In this document: in pieces, positions 15,837 through 24,043 of the stretch | Numbering within the stretch: the first letter of the stretch is position 1 | Layout of the letters: each line of letters opens with the position of its first letter | Assembly (NCBI RefSeq): GCF_011682075.1 | Contig: NZ_VSMK01000656.1 | Coordinates: forward strand, 1-39,193 | DNA length: 39,193 nucleotides | Direction: 5' to 3' | From: Nitratidesulfovibrio liaohensis | Lineage (GTDB): Bacteria > Desulfobacterota > Desulfovibrionia > Desulfovibrionales > Desulfovibrionaceae | Translations under genes and position numbers: made by a program | The notes under the pieces: model-generated | The model's input: only the letters and a program-made list of their open reading frames with translations | The model's database searches: none | Told to the model about the DNA's origin: nothing

Positions 15837-18134
15837 ATGCCGTTCCATCCGCTCAAAGGGTCCATTCGCAAGAAACTTGCGTTGCTGATCCTCATGTCCG
15901 CGCTGCCCACGCTGGTCCTTATCGTCGTTCTCGGGTTGCAGGCCAGAAACACGGCCATCGAAGACGCCACGCAGGGGCTGCAAGGCTTTGTCCGCACTGC
16001 CGCCGAAACCCAGGTGCGAGCCACCACGGCAACCCGGCTGCTCATGGAAAACCTGTCCCGTGTGCCCGAGGTGCAGCGTGCCGACATAGCGGCCTGCACG
16101 CGCATCTTCGTCAATGTGCTTCGGATCAACCAGCAACGCTATTCCGCCCTGCATCTGGTCGATCTGGATGGCAACATCCTGGCCACCGGCGGCGGCGCGA
16201 GCGGGGTCAACTTCGCCAACGTGAAGCACTTCAGCGATGCCCTGGCGACCAGGGGCTTCGTGGTGGGCGAGTATCAGCTCGGGGTCAGCCTGGGTGTTCC
16301 CGTGCTGCCTTTCGGTTGCCCGGTGATCGGTGCGGACGGAAATATCCGCGCAGTGCTGCTGGCCAGCATCCTGCTCAGCAGCTATGGCGACCTGTTCACC
16401 GAAATGCGCTTTCAGCCCGACTCCTTCTTCGGCGTTTGCGATCATCAGGGGGTGCGCCTGTTCCGCTATCCCGAAACCGACGATCTGCCCCTCGGCCGCC
16501 CCATACACGGGCCCGTGTTCACCGCCGCCAAAGCAGACGGCGAGGAAGGGCTTGTGGAAGACATGGGATCGGACGGGGTGCTGCGCATCGTGGCCTTTCG
16601 GAAAATCCGCACCGCACCGAACGCGCCGCCCTACATGTACATGTTCGCGGGCACTCCCAAGGCAAGGATCCATGCCCAGGCGCTGGAAATCCTGCGGCGC
16701 GACCTGGGCATCCTGTTGCTGATGGTGGTGCTTACGCTGGGCAGCGGCTGGTTTCTCGGTGGCCGGAACATGGGGCGCAGGCTGGAAGAGCTTGCGGCCG
16801 CGGCGGTGCGCATCGGCGAAGGCGATCTGAATACCCGCGTCGTGCCGGAGCGGGGGGTTACCGAAATAGACATCCTGGCCCGTTCGTTCAATGAAATGGC
16901 CCAGGCGCTGGAGCGGGACAGGCTGGAACGCGTCCGCACCGAGGCCGAACTGCGCGAAGCCAGAAGCCAATCCGAAACCGCAAACCAGGCCAAAAGCCTG
17001 TTCCTGGCAAACATGAGCCACGAACTGCGCACCCCACTCAATGGCCTGCTGGGCATGCTGCAACTCATCAAGGGCAACGAGGACGCCAACGAAAGGGACA
17101 CATACCTGGATCTTGCCCAGCGTTCCGGTCGCCGCCTGACGGACCTGCTGGGCGACCTGCTGGACCTGTCGCGCATAGAGGCCGGGGGCATGCGCATCAA
17201 CCACAGGCCCTTCACCCTGGCCAGTGCTTTCGCGGCATTGGCGGAAACGTTTTCGCCCATGCACCAGAGCAAGCGGGTGCCTCTCGTTCTCGCATGCGCG
17301 CCGGAAATCCCGCCTGTCCTGGTGGGGGACGAGGTTCACCTGCGGCAGATACTGTTCAATCTCGTGGGCAACGCCATGAAGTTCACCGACAAGGGCGAGG
17401 TCCGCCTCGAGGTCTTTCCGCTGGCCCCCATGCCCACCGGCGAACTACGCCTGCTGTTCATCGTCAGCGATACCGGCATCGGCATTCCGGACGACAAACT
17501 GGACCACATCGTCCGCCCCTTTGCCCAGGTGGAGGAAAGCTACACCCGGTCCCATCAGGGGGCCGGGCTTGGTCTGGCCATCGTGCGCAACCTGGTGCTC
17601 GCCATGGGCGGCACCCTGCAATTCGACAGCGCGGAGGGAGAGGGCACCTGCGTTTGCATGACCCTGCCCTTCAGCCTTCCCGACGGGGCAACGCAGTTCG
17701 CGCCGCCGGACAAAGCCCCTGCCAGCACCGGCCACGGCGGACTGCATATCCTGCTGGCCGAGGACGACGAAGTGAGCCGTCTGTGCGCCCGGCGGCTTCT
17801 GGAGCAGATGGGGCATGAAGTGACAACCACCGCCAACGGTGCCCAGGCGCTGGATGCCCTGCGGGCCAGGCGGTTCGACTGCGTGCTCATGGACGTGCAG
17901 ATGGACGTGATGGACGGCGTGGAGGCCACGCGGCAGATACGCGGCGGCTCGTCCGGGGTGCTGGATGCGCGGATTCCGATCATCGCCATGACCGCCTATG
18001 CCATGGCAGGCGACAAGGAAAAATTCCTGGCCGAGGGCATGGACGCATACGTGTCGAAGCCGGTCATGGTCACCGAACTCTCCACGGCCATCGCCGCTGC
18101 CGTGGCCCGGCGCACGTCGGCCAAGCCGACCTGA
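15837..18134 (+). CDS. membrane-bound hybrid sensor histidine kinase
   Basis: A 765-aa protein. In order: N-terminal membrane helix (about 12-35), a periplasmic Cache-type sensor (about 40-290; LHLVDLDGNILATGG, then GCPVIGADGNIRAVLLASIL), a second membrane helix (about 300-320), HAMP (about 322-375) and HisKA with MSHELRTPLNGLLGML (phospho-accepting H395). A HATPase domain follows (N box FNLVGNAMKFTDKG, G1 DTGIGIP, G2 GAGLGLAIV), then a C-terminal receiver with DD pair AEDDE, phospho-acceptor D686 in CVLMDVQMDVMDG and lysine in YVSKPV. The receiver has Asp where most have Pro (MPVMDG). No HPt protein or response regulator is adjacent, so its partner is unknown. ATG 15837 has GAGG upstream. 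Confidence 0.94.
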   Translation: MPFHPLKGSIRKKLALLILMSALPTLVLIVVLGLQARNTAIEDATQGLQGFVRTAAETQVRATTATRLLMENLSRVPEVQRADIAACTRIFVNVLRINQQRYSALHLVDLDGNILATGGGASGVNFANVKHFSDALATRGFVVGEYQLGVSLGVPVLPFGCPVIGADGNIRAVLLASILLSSYGDLFTEMRFQPDSFFGVCDHQGVRLFRYPETDDLPLGRPIHGPVFTAAKADGEEGLVEDMGSDGVLRIVAFRKIRTAPNAPPYMYMFAGTPKARIHAQALEILRRDLGILLLMVVLTLGSGWFLGGRNMGRRLEELAAAAVRIGEGDLNTRVVPERGVTEIDILARSFNEMAQALERDRLERVRTEAELREARSQSETANQAKSLFLANMSHELRTPLNGLLGMLQLIKGNEDANERDTYLDLAQRSGRRLTDLLGDLLDLSRIEAGGMRINHRPFTLASAFAALAETFSPMHQSKRVPLVLACAPEIPPVLVGDEVHLRQILFNLVGNAMKFTDKGEVRLEVFPLAPMPTGELRLLFIVSDTGIGIPDDKLDHIVRPFAQVEESYTRSHQGAGLGLAIVRNLVLAMGGTLQFDSAEGEGTCVCMTLPFSLPDGATQFAPPDKAPASTGHGGLHILLAEDDEVSRLCARRLLEQMGHEVTTTANGAQALDALRARRFDCVLMDVQMDVMDGVEATRQIRGGSSGVLDARIPIIAMTAYAMAGDKEKFLAEGMDAYVSKPVMVTELSTAIAAAVARRTSAKPT

Positions 18135-18211
18135 CCCGCGCCGCACGCACGTACCATGCCCGGAAAGGGCAGCGCGGCGCATGAAAACGCAAGCGGTTAC
18201 TCGCATCCGGG

Positions 18212-18239
18212 TTGCGCGACGGACAAAAAAACGTACAAT
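18212..18239 (+). promoter_or_regulatory. sigma-70 promoter of carbonic anhydrase gene
   Basis: TTGCGC, a 16-nt spacer and TACAAT, about 100 nt upstream of the start codon. Confidence 0.5.
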
Positions 18240-18344
18240 TCCCAATTACCCGGTGGAAGCGGCGTTCGCCGCGCGCCGGGCCTGTACGTTTTCCGCATCC
18301 CGCAATACCGCATCCCGTCCCGCACGGCAGCTCCGGAGCCTTTC

Positions 18345-19001
18345 ATGTCCGCACCCGATCTTGGCCGCTTCATCGCCGGCTTCCGGCGTTTTCAGAAAAG
18401 CTGGTTCTGCCGCGACCACAACCTGTTCGAAAACCTGGTGGAAGAGCAGTCCCCCAAGGCGCTGGTCATCGCGTGCAGCGATTCGCGCGTGGACCCGGCC
18501 CTGCTGCTGGATTGCAACCCCGGCGACCTGTTCGTGGTGCGCAACGTGGCCAACCTGGTGCCCCCGTACGAGGCGCACACCACCACCCAGCACGGTGTCA
18601 GCGCCGCGCTGGAATTTGCCGTGCGCAGCCTGAAGGTGGAAGACATCATCATTCTGGGCCACGCCCGTTGCGGTGGCATCAAGGCGCTGCTTTCCGGTGC
18701 GGCAGGGGGCAGGGACGACACGGAATTCCTGTCGCGCTGGGTCAGCATTGCCGCGCCCGCGCAGGAACGGGTGCAGGAAAGTTGCCCGCATTGCTCGGAG
18801 CAGGAACTGCACCGCGCCTGCGAGCAGGAATCCATTCTGGTCTCGCTGGAAAACCTGCTGACCTTCCCCTGGCTGCGCGAACGGGTGGAGCAGGGCGAAC
18901 TTTCACTGCACGGCTGGTTCTTCGACCTGGAGAAAGGCGAACTTCTGGGCTGGGACGCCGCCACCAAGACCTTCCAGCCCATGGTGCGCGAGTGCATCTG
19001 A
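18345..19001 (+). CDS. beta-class carbonic anhydrase
   Basis: The enzyme interconverts CO2 and bicarbonate using a zinc ion. The 218-aa sequence has the zinc ligands C44 (in ACSDSRVDP), H106 and C109 (in GHARCGG) and the D46/R48 dyad. These are all the catalytic features of a beta carbonic anhydrase. VVRNVANLVPPYE and the TTQHGVSAALEFAV segment also match. ATG 18345 has GGAG 7 nt upstream; the frame extends upstream without similarity. No sulfate-permease or other transporter is fused to it. In a lactate-oxidising sulfate reducer it could handle the CO2 released from pyruvate. Confidence 0.95.
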   Translation: MSAPDLGRFIAGFRRFQKSWFCRDHNLFENLVEEQSPKALVIACSDSRVDPALLLDCNPGDLFVVRNVANLVPPYEAHTTTQHGVSAALEFAVRSLKVEDIIILGHARCGGIKALLSGAAGGRDDTEFLSRWVSIAAPAQERVQESCPHCSEQELHRACEQESILVSLENLLTFPWLRERVEQGELSLHGWFFDLEKGELLGWDAATKTFQPMVRECI

Positions 19002-19087
19002 CGGCTTGATGATCGTAGCCCCCCGTCCGCCGACATGCCCGGCCACCCCGCCGCAGGCCACGCGGAGCATTCCTGCCGTCGAACATC

Positions 19088-19116
19088 TTGAGAAAAGCCG
19101 CCGTGCATCGTATGGT
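19088..19116 (+). promoter_or_regulatory. sigma-70 promoter upstream of structured leader
   Basis: TTGAGA, a 17-nt spacer and TATGGT. Transcription would begin near 19123. Confidence 0.5.
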
Positions 19117-19122
19117 GGCAAA

Positions 19123-19223
19123 CGGAGCAAAGGCGCTCCTGACGCCCCGCGCCCGCCAGGATGGCGCCGCGACCGGCGGAAGGCGCCCCCAGCACGCGCC
19201 ATGCGCAAGCCGGGGGCGTTTTT
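19123..19223 (+). ncRNA. candidate small RNA or attenuated leader
   Basis: Between the promoter at 19088 and the next gene lies a ~100-nt segment ending in a proper terminator, CGCCCCC (19184-19190) with GGGGGCG (19212-19218) and then T5. An earlier hairpin, GGCGCC (19163-19168) with GGCGCC (19182-19187), shares bases with the terminator's 5' arm, so the two exclude each other. This looks like either attenuation of the 464-aa protein gene or an independent small RNA. It matches no RNA family I know. Confidence 0.3.
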
Positions 19224-19284
19224 CCCGTCTCCGGGGCACCCACGCACGACGACAACACGGCACCGCCGTCGCACGGATATACCC

Positions 19285-20679
19285 ATGTTTTTCTCCAAAT
19301 TCTTCTCCGGATCACGGAACGAACCGGATGCCGCCCACCGGTCGGCCAGCGCGCCTGACGACACAGCGGGCGGCACACCCGGCAGCGCATCTGCCGAAGC
19401 GTCCGGCGGTACGCCATCGGGCGGTACTGCCCCCGGCGCCGGTTCCGATGCCGATTCCGGCCAGTCCGCGGAACGGTCCGCCGGACAGGCAGCGGAACAG
19501 CCCACCCACGACCGAGGGGGGTTCGGCGGCCTGGGCGACCTGCTGGGCGAGCAGGAGCGCAAGTACGTTCTGGCCTACATCGTCATCGGCATCGTGCTGG
19601 TGGAGTTTCTGGTGGCCATCGTGGCCATCTGGCAGGGCGTGGCCAACGTGCAGAGCATGCCCGACGGCACGGTGCGCTTCCGCTTTCCGTGGGGTGGGTA
19701 CCTTGTTTCGGTGGCCGCCGCGCCGGTGGTTGTGCTGCTGGTGTTGCAGGTCATTGCGCTGGGCTACACCCGCCTGATCAAGGGCGACCCGGTGCTGACC
19801 GAGGCGCAGCTGCGCCAGTTGCCACCGTGGCTGCAAAAGATGCTGGCCGCCGTGAACGGCGTACCCACCTTTCTGCTGTTGCTGGGCGTGACCCTGCTGG
19901 CCACGGTGATCTACTATTTCGACAAGGTGCTGGGCTTCGTCATCCGCTTGGGCGAATCCACCGAGCATCTGGTGCTGTGGGTGGGCGGCGGCGTGCTGGC
20001 CGCGTGGTGCGTGGGCTATCTGGGGCGGATGCTGTTCGCCTACAAGGTACGCCGCATGCAGGAGGAATACGCCTACCGGCGCGAGGTGCTGGAGCGTACC
20101 GGCATGATCATCGTGGACCAGCGCAGCATGCTGGCCCAATTGCCCGGACAGAACGATGCCATGATGCCGCGCGCCCTGCCGGGCACCATCGATGTTTCGC
20201 CATCCGGCGGGGTTCAGGCCACCAGGGTGCTGCCGCCCGCGCCCCCGGCACAGGCCACCGTGATGCAGGACGTGCAGCCGGTACCGCCCGCGATGCCGGT
20301 TGGCCCCGCCGAGTACGTGGTCGAGGATGCATCGCCTGATGTGCCGAGCGGGCCTGACGTGCCGGGCGTACCGGATACGGTGGATGAGGCAGATACGCCG
20401 GTTGCGACGTATACGCCGGGCGCAGCCGACGCGCCCCATGTGGCAACGCCGCACGACGCCCCCATTCCCGCACCTGCCGCCCCGGCAACCGAACCAGCCA
20501 GCGAACCTGTCAGCGCCGCCGCCAGCGAACCTGAAGGCGAAGCGATCGAACCGGGGCTGCACGAACCATCCCTCCGCAAGGCTGCGCCGCAGCCCATTCC
20601 CCTGCCGCTCTCCCGCCCCCCGGATGAAAGCGCCCCCGCGCCCCAAAAACCCCGCGCGCGCAAGAAGCCCGCGGAGTAG
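19285..20679 (+). CDS. membrane protein with long Pro/Ala-rich tails, unknown function
   Basis: A 464-aa protein I do not recognise. The first ~75 residues are Ala/Gly/Ser/Thr-rich and probably disordered, followed by GGLGDLLGEQERK. Transmembrane segments lie at about 92-115, 134-158 and 198-215, and a fourth at about 230-250. The cytoplasm-like block RMQEEYAYRREVLERTGMII comes next. The last ~180 residues are a Pro/Ala/Asp/Glu-rich tail ending in the basic KPRARKKPAE. ATG 19285 is chosen because it begins a conserved-looking MFFSKFF and follows the terminator/attenuator. No enzyme motif was seen. It converges on the beta-lactamase gene. Confidence 0.7.
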   Translation: MFFSKFFSGSRNEPDAAHRSASAPDDTAGGTPGSASAEASGGTPSGGTAPGAGSDADSGQSAERSAGQAAEQPTHDRGGFGGLGDLLGEQERKYVLAYIVIGIVLVEFLVAIVAIWQGVANVQSMPDGTVRFRFPWGGYLVSVAAAPVVVLLVLQVIALGYTRLIKGDPVLTEAQLRQLPPWLQKMLAAVNGVPTFLLLLGVTLLATVIYYFDKVLGFVIRLGESTEHLVLWVGGGVLAAWCVGYLGRMLFAYKVRRMQEEYAYRREVLERTGMIIVDQRSMLAQLPGQNDAMMPRALPGTIDVSPSGGVQATRVLPPAPPAQATVMQDVQPVPPAMPVGPAEYVVEDASPDVPSGPDVPGVPDTVDEADTPVATYTPGAADAPHVATPHDAPIPAPAAPATEPASEPVSAAASEPEGEAIEPGLHEPSLRKAAPQPIPLPLSRPPDESAPAPQKPRARKKPAE

Positions 20680-20777
20680 CCGGACCGCGCGAAAGCGAAA
20701 GGGCGGCACGCACCGCGCTGGGGACCATCCCCCGCACGGTGCCTCCGCCGCTTTCTTCCCCCCTCCAAAACAACGAA

Positions 20778-20811
20778 AAGCCGGGTGGCGTTGCGCAACG
20801 CCACCCGGCTT
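20778..20811. terminator. 34-bp perfect palindrome, bidirectional terminator
   Basis: The palindrome reads AAGCCGGGTGGCGTTGC and its exact reverse complement. It lies between convergent genes. On the minus strand it is followed by TTTTCGTTGTTTTG, which suits termination of the beta-lactamase transcript. A second imperfect hairpin at about 20700-20755 could serve the + strand gene. Confidence 0.8.
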
Positions 20812-20855
20812 GCTGATTTCTGCGGGTGCGGTTTCGGTCAGTGCTTCACCAGCCG

Positions 20856-21692
20856 CTACCATTCACCGGGGGCAACACCCAGCAGCCGTTGCATCTTGAC
20901 GATGGCCGCATCGCGCGACCTGCGCCCCGCCGGGGCGGGGTTGTCGTCCTCGTCCTCCAGCAGGTGGGCGAACAGCACGGTACGGCCATCCCCATGCTGC
21001 GCCCAGCCCACGAACCAGCCGATCTGCCGGTCTTCATCGCGGGCGCCGTCGGGCAGCAGGCGTACCCCGCTGCCGGTCTTGCCGTACAGCTTCCAGCCGC
21101 CCTGCAAATCCTGCACGAACAGGATGCGCCGGGTCATTTCCTGCGCATGCGCCGATACCGGCAGTTCGGAGCGCACCAGCCTGCCGATGAAGTCCACCTC
21201 TTCTTCGGGCGAGATGGCCAGGCTGCTGGACAGCCACGCGCGGGTCAGCCCGTCGTCCGTGCCTGCCGTACCACGCCGCCCCGAAACGTCGCGGTTGCCG
21301 TAGCCGAAGCGGTCCACATAGGCCTTGAAGCGCTCCATGCCCAGTTCGCGCGTGGTGACCTGCGAATACCACACGCAACTGTTGCGCATCCACATGACGG
21401 GGTCGTGCGGCTGCTTCCACATGTCATAGGCCACGTTCAGGGATTCGTCGTAGGGGCGCACCGGGTGCGTTTCGTCAATCAGGATGCCCGCGTCGTAGCC
21501 CATGAGGCTGATGGCGATCTTGAAGGTGGAGCAGGGCGCGCGGCGGGTGGTCAGGTCGCCCTCTGCGGCAAGCACCTCGTCGCCCTCGCGCGCAAGAAAG
21601 CTGGTGGCGGCGCGGGCCGGGACGGGCAGGGCCGCGCACAGTGCAAGCAGCAGCGCGAGGACCGTCAGGGGGAAAACATGGTGCATCCGCAT
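20856..21692 (-). CDS. class D (OXA-type) beta-lactamase
   Basis: A secreted serine beta-lactamase of 278 aa. Signal peptide 1-28 (ends PARA). Family motifs are all present: S55-T-F-K58 (catalytic serine and the lysine that becomes carboxylated), S105-C-V107 (SxV), Y131-G-N133, W153 with RAWLSSSLAISPEEEVDF (the tryptophan that stabilises the carboxylated lysine), and K205-T-G207. The C-terminal WFVGWA block also matches. The start has AAGGTGA upstream. It is flanked by chromosomal genes with similar GC, so it looks resident rather than recently acquired. No regulator gene is adjacent. Confidence 0.93.
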   Translation of the reverse strand: MRMHHVFPLTVLALLLALCAALPVPARAATSFLAREGDEVLAAEGDLTTRRAPCSTFKIAISLMGYDAGILIDETHPVRPYDESLNVAYDMWKQPHDPVMWMRNSCVWYSQVTTRELGMERFKAYVDRFGYGNRDVSGRRGTAGTDDGLTRAWLSSSLAISPEEEVDFIGRLVRSELPVSAHAQEMTRRILFVQDLQGGWKLYGKTGSGVRLLPDGARDEDRQIGWFVGWAQHGDGRTVLFAHLLEDEDDNPAPAGRRSRDAAIVKMQRLLGVAPGEW

Positions 21693-21768
21693 GCGTCACC
21701 TTCGGCATGTCCTTGGAAAGGCGCGGCGGCGGAACGATTCCGGCGTCGGCGGCCTTTCGTTCAGCCCT

Positions 21769-21797
21769 GCGTTACGCCGGATGCGTTATTGTTTCAA
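21769..21797 (-). promoter_or_regulatory. possible promoter of the beta-lactamase gene
   Basis: On the minus strand TTGAAA, a 17-nt spacer and TAACGC. The -10 match is poor. Confidence 0.3.
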
Positions 21798-21943
21798 TGG
21801 GGTGCGATGGCCATGGGCTGCACGGCGAGGAAGGCAGGCCGCCGGTCGGCAAGCTGGGCAGGGTAAAGGCAAAGGGAGAGAAAAGCGGAAAGGAGCAGGA
21901 GGGTGGCCGCCGGAACGGCAGGCAGTGCGCTGCGATTCGTGCG

Positions 21944-22903
21944 TCAACGGCTCTGGAACGGGGCCACGATGCGTTCGTAGCTGCCGTCCTTCTTCATGCC
22001 GCGCAGGGCAGCTGCCAGGCGAGGCACCAGGTCGGCATGGCGGCTGTTGAGGTACATGTACATTTCGCGCGTGGCCAGCGGAGGGGCCAGCACACGCAGG
22101 TTGGTCAGGCCCAGCTTGCGGGCGTAGTACAGGCCGCCCAGACGGTAGTAGAGCACCACATCCACGCGCCCGGCCCGCAGCAGCGCAAACAGGTTTTCCG
22201 GCGTGGCGACCTTTACCGTGCTGCTGGCGCGCACGTTCTCGTCGTAAATCTTCCAGCCGATGATGTAGGCCACGGTGTAGTGGTGCAGGTCGTCCCAGTT
22301 GCGCACGTTCACGTCTGGCCGCAGGGCAAAGGCCGTGAACTCGTAGGTCATGTTGCTTTCCGGCACCTGGAGCAGGTTGGGGTAGGCGGCCTGCAACCCG
22401 CTGATGCGGTTGCCGTCGCCGTCCACCTGCCCGTTGTCGGCCATGACCAGTCCGCGCTCGCTGGGTAGTTGCTGCAAGGCTACGTGCACCCCGATGCGCG
22501 CGAAGGCCCCCTTGATGATCTGATCCAGCATGCCGTTCTGGCCGGGTTCGCTGAGCGGCGGGGATATGGTGGTGGCAAGGGTGAGGGCGGGCGCAGACGG
22601 AGCGGGAGCGGACGACGCGGAAGCGGACTGGGCAGGGCCGGACGGGACACCAACCGACGGGGTGCCAACGGACGGGGCGGAAGCTGGTGGGGCTGCAACC
22701 GGGGTGGACTGCCCGGCGCTGGCACCCGAAGCGACAACGCACAGCAAAAGCGCGCATGGCACCACCCGCGACAGCATCCGTGAGATATTCGGGGCCATGT
22801 TCCGGACCATGTTCCGGGTCATATTTCGGGTCATATTTCGGAACATGACCAGTGCCACGCCGCGCAACATTGCCCGCAGTCTCTTCATTCGTGCAAAAGC
22901 CAT
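21944..22903 (-). CDS. periplasmic solute-binding protein (SBP_bac_3-like)
   Basis: A 319-aa exported protein. The N-terminus is unusually long: a basic Met/Arg/Asn repeat (NMTR/NMTR/NMVR, about 23-38) precedes the hydrophobic signal core VVPCALLLCVVASGASA. A Pro/Ser/Ala-rich linker (about 65-105) follows. The rest (about 108-319) has the type 2 periplasmic-binding fold signature (ISPPLSE, GMLDQIIKGAFARIGV, ERGLVMADNGQVDGDG, VATPENLFALLRAGRVDVV), like polar amino-acid-binding proteins. No ABC permease or ATPase is adjacent, so it is an orphan binder. The start at 22903 has AGAGG 6 nt upstream; a shorter form from a later Met is possible. Confidence 0.82.
   Translation of the reverse strand: MAFARMKRLRAMLRGVALVMFRNMTRNMTRNMVRNMAPNISRMLSRVVPCALLLCVVASGASAGQSTPVAAPPASAPSVGTPSVGVPSGPAQSASASSAPAPSAPALTLATTISPPLSEPGQNGMLDQIIKGAFARIGVHVALQQLPSERGLVMADNGQVDGDGNRISGLQAAYPNLLQVPESNMTYEFTAFALRPDVNVRNWDDLHHYTVAYIIGWKIYDENVRASSTVKVATPENLFALLRAGRVDVVLYYRLGGLYYARKLGLTNLRVLAPPLATREMYMYLNSRHADLVPRLAAALRGMKKDGSYERIVAPFQSR
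22797..22844. repeat. four 12-bp tandem repeats within the signal region
   Basis: Units ATGTTCCGGACC, ATGTTCCGGGTC, ATATTTCGGGTC and ATATTTCGGAAC are contiguous. They encode repeated Asn-Met-Thr/Val-Arg in the binding protein upstream of its signal core. Confidence 0.8.
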
Positions 22904-23215
22904 TCGGCGCCTCTGTGAACCCTGAATCCTCGACCTGATCGTCAGCGCGCGCTCATGGAGCCGTGGCCTGTGCAGTCGGGCGTATCACTTCGGAAACATG
23001 GCGGAACGGGGCGGAGCGCGGCACGGCATGGCGTCGTCCATGGTCCGCACCTGCCCCACGGCGCGCACATGAACCCGAAGTCGTTTTGTCGAGTGTCTAT
23101 TCTATCCTGAATTTTCGTCAACAGGCCAGAGCGGGTGGGGCGAGTGCGCTTTCGCGCGGCGGCGTGGAACGTAGGGGCTTTAAGCGGTAGGCAGACATAG
23201 CCAGTGCGGACGAAC
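22904..23215. other. leader of the binding-protein gene, no other gene
   Basis: The stretch between the binding protein and the tmRNA terminator holds a minus-strand promoter (23094-23121) and an apparent ~185-nt leader. I see no ORF with a ribosome site and no known RNA motif. Confidence 0.5.
23094..23121 (-). promoter_or_regulatory. promoter of the solute-binding protein gene
   Basis: On the minus strand TTGACG, a 16-nt spacer and TAGACA. Confidence 0.45.
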
Positions 23216-23255
23216 CAAAAAGATCGGGCCGACCTGCCTTGCGGCAGGTCGGCCC
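23216..23255 (-). terminator. tmRNA terminator
   Basis: A perfect 13-bp stem (GGGCCGACCTGCC with GGCAGGTCGGCCC, loop TTGC on the + strand), followed on the minus strand by GATCTTTTTGG. It lies 7 nt past the tmRNA 3' end. Confidence 0.9.
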
Positions 23256-23261
23256 AGAAAT

Positions 23262-23614
23262 TGGTGGAGGCGGCGGGAATCGAACCCGCGTCCGAGAACA
23301 TTCCACGCGAAACGTCTACAGGCTTATGTCGGGAACAATTGTCGTCACGGGCTTGGCCCCCGACCGGGCGGCCCTAGACCAGCTCACCTGTAGTTCTTAC
23401 ATCCGCAGCGGCGAGCGCCCTTGGATGCCAGCCCGATGAAGTTACACCTCGCCGACGTATCAGGCGTCGATCGGTTTGGCGTGGCCACTAATTAGGCAGC
23501 CAGTGCGTATTCGTAATTGTTGGCAATTACTTTTGGTGCCGCTTTTTACGAGGCCAGCGGCGCCTCGGCCTGCAGTTCCGGCTTCCACATCCCCGTCGAA
23601 ACCAGGGCGCCCCC
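23262..23614 (-). ncRNA. ssrA: transfer-messenger RNA (tmRNA)
   Basis: A 353-nt one-piece tmRNA that rescues stalled ribosomes by adding a degradation tag. The 5' GGGGGCG pairs with CGCCTCC of the 3' end, CCA is encoded at 23262-23264, and the T arm GGGTTCGATTCCC is visible. The open reading frame near 23490-23522 encodes ANNYEYALAA and then TAA. The 5' region has the conserved CUGGUUUCGACGGGG. The tag ends in LAA as expected for ClpXP recognition. The gene has its own promoter and terminator. Confidence 0.97.
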
Positions 23615-23686
23615 GTATGTACGGCGGTGTCCGGCGAACGGCGTGTTCTGCCGTGATGCAATGCGGGCCACCATCCCGCTTCACAT

Positions 23687-23714
23687 ACTATAATGCCGTC
23701 TCCGGCAAAGGCAA
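23687..23714 (-). promoter_or_regulatory. tmRNA promoter
   Basis: On the minus strand TTGCCT, a 16-nt spacer and TATAGT. A precursor of about 65 extra 5' nucleotides is implied, to be removed by RNase P. The same bases read TATAAT on the + strand (23689-23694), without a good -35. Confidence 0.6.
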
Positions 23715-24043
23715 GGTGGCGGGCAAGCGCGTGTGGCGGTTGCGCACCCACCGGCCCCGACCGGAACAGGGGCTATACGGGCTTTTGCACCCGGTGGCAA
23801 GGGATGCGCTCTGTGCGGGCTACAACGTACAACGCCCGTGCCGGGCATGCTGTTGCCGGGGCCGGGCGGACGTGTTTTTCCAGATGCGGGGCGAAGGCGT
23901 TAGGGACGTGTGGGGTCACCGGGTGCGGGGCACGGCACGCTTGCGCCATCTTCATGCCGGGCGCACCGTACGTCAGGGCGGCGCGGGTCGGCCTGGCCGC
24001 ATCCTCCTGGATACGCAGCCGGGCAGCCCGCAAGGCAGGGCGG
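23715..24043. other. intergenic, no gene seen
   Basis: This stretch between the tmRNA promoter and the stop of the 207-aa gene contains only ORFs without ribosome sites and with no protein-like pattern. I found no RNA gene or clear terminator in it. Confidence 0.45.

Noticed and set aside
19123-19223. SRP (4.5S) RNA because of CGGAAGG-like sequence
   Set aside because: The conserved apical loop and the asymmetric bulge sequence of SRP RNA are absent.
23773-24033. 86-aa minus-strand frame between tmRNA and the 207-aa gene
   Set aside because: No ribosome site, no structured composition, and it would sit between a promoter and a stop codon without context.
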